Assembly (NCBI RefSeq): GCF_014697125.1
Contig: NZ_JACJRG010000020.1
Span: 1 to 64,000 of the forward strand
DNA length: 64,000 bases
Direction of reading: 5' to 3'
From: Anabaena minutissima FACHB-250
GTDB lineage: Bacteria > Cyanobacteriota > Cyanobacteriia > Cyanobacteriales > Nostocaceae
Part shown: piece by piece, positions 63,374 to 64,000 of the stretch
Numbering within the stretch: the first letter of the stretch is position 1
Layout of the letters: each line of letters begins with the position of its first letter
Translations under genes and position numbers: made by a program
The notes under the pieces: generated by a model
The model's input: the letters and a program-made list of their open reading frames with translations, nothing else
What the model was told of the DNA's origin: nothing
Databases searched by the model: none

Positions 63374-64000
63374 AAAATAGATTAACTTAATGCGTGGATA
63401 TAATTAATTTGCTGTTTGCCTTTTACTTCCTTCTCTCGCCAACTTATTTGTATTGATCTTAATTTTAGACACATTGCTGACATTTTGCCGAAAAATTCAC
63501 CTAATCCTCTAAAATTTAGTATATAAAATAACTTTTTTAAGTGATCTTACTAAATCAAATTGCCAAATGCAAATGAAAATAAAGTCTTGTTAATAGCTTT
63601 ATATTAACATGGTGTAATTTATGTAATTACCCCAAATAAATATCCAAAATCAAACTTTTGAAAAATGCCGAATAAATTGCTAGCAATCAAGCAAGATGCT
63701 GGTTAATCTAACTTTCTCAGGTCATTTGGTGATAGAACTACTTTATTAAACTAGTGTCTAAAATGACTATATTGGTAGAGATATAAACTAGGTATTTAAA
63801 GTTTTGCATACCATCGCAATTAAATGCTAGCAAGCGGGAACTATAAAAGTAACATTTCTTAGCATAGCTAGACATGAGTATTAAGGTATTTGTTACCTTA
63901 ATTACCTGTATACAGGAATCCTAAATGATATATGAAAAATTTTCAGTAATGTAGGGTGGGCTTTGTCAACCAAAACCTAGATATAGTGGGCTACGTGTAT
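63374..64000. other. Terminal spacer without a gene
   Basis: The last 627 bases are AT-rich and carry no convincing gene. A GTAGGGTGGGC start at 63951 resembles the end of the 38941 inverted-repeat element, which would be cut by the window edge. Confidence 0.35.

Overview
The window is a piece of cyanobacterial chromosome, most likely from a filamentous Nostocales genus (Anabaena/Nostoc/Trichormus type). The evidence is a psbD fragment, ycf4, a CRR7-like gene, DUF1825 and DUF2854 genes, a carotenoid oxygenase, many HIP1 octamers (GCGATCGC), and the heptamer-type short tandem repeats between genes that are typical of Nostoc. No rRNA, tRNA or CRISPR array was recognised. Nearly all genes are intact. 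Only psbD (window edge) and a mazF remnant are incomplete.

Layout. 1-3.5 kb: psbD start (minus), ycf4, a cyclophilin lipoprotein and a stand-alone ketoacyl synthase. 3.5-9.6 kb: a BT1-type transporter, a carotenoid oxygenase facing a CYP120-like P450 (a plausible retinoid pair), and a Glu/Leu-type dehydrogenase with a perfect NtcA-type box upstream. 9.6-14.6 kb: a ferric-iron ABC importer (futC, futB and two futA paralogues). 15-19 kb: a PsiE-like membrane protein, a TPR protein and an EF-G paralogue. 19-24.6 kb: two Uma2 genes, then the rpmH-rnpA-PH-yidC-khpB block with a DUF177 gene. 25-28.2 kb: the three-gene proton-translocating transhydrogenase pntAA-pntAB-pntB. 28.3-31.1 kb: a small, AT-rich, probably acquired cassette with a radical-SAM three-Cys protein, its partner TcmP and a broken antitoxin/MazF pair. 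31.4-43.9 kb: housekeeping genes (lepB, a class A PBP, tyrS, pyrF, a uracil-DNA glycosylase) mixed with TPR, methyltransferase, Uma2 and YdcF-like genes.

43.9-58.9 kb is a Wzx/Wzy-type exopolysaccharide locus. Glycosyltransferases, a polymerase, two methyltransferase-like genes, a flippase and a Wzc-type tyrosine autokinase lie on the minus strand. The priming sugar transferase and galE lie on the plus strand, across a 700-base divergent control region. The core of the locus is AT-rich and has no HIP1 site for about 8 kb, as expected for an exchangeable sugar cassette. 59-64 kb: polyphosphate kinase, a receiver-only response regulator, small conserved genes, and a final 630 bases without a gene.

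The best candidate for a little-described system is the tcmP/radical-SAM cassette (28.3-30.7 kb). The oxygenase/P450 pair is the best metabolic lead. Functions are inferred from motifs read by eye. No database search was run.
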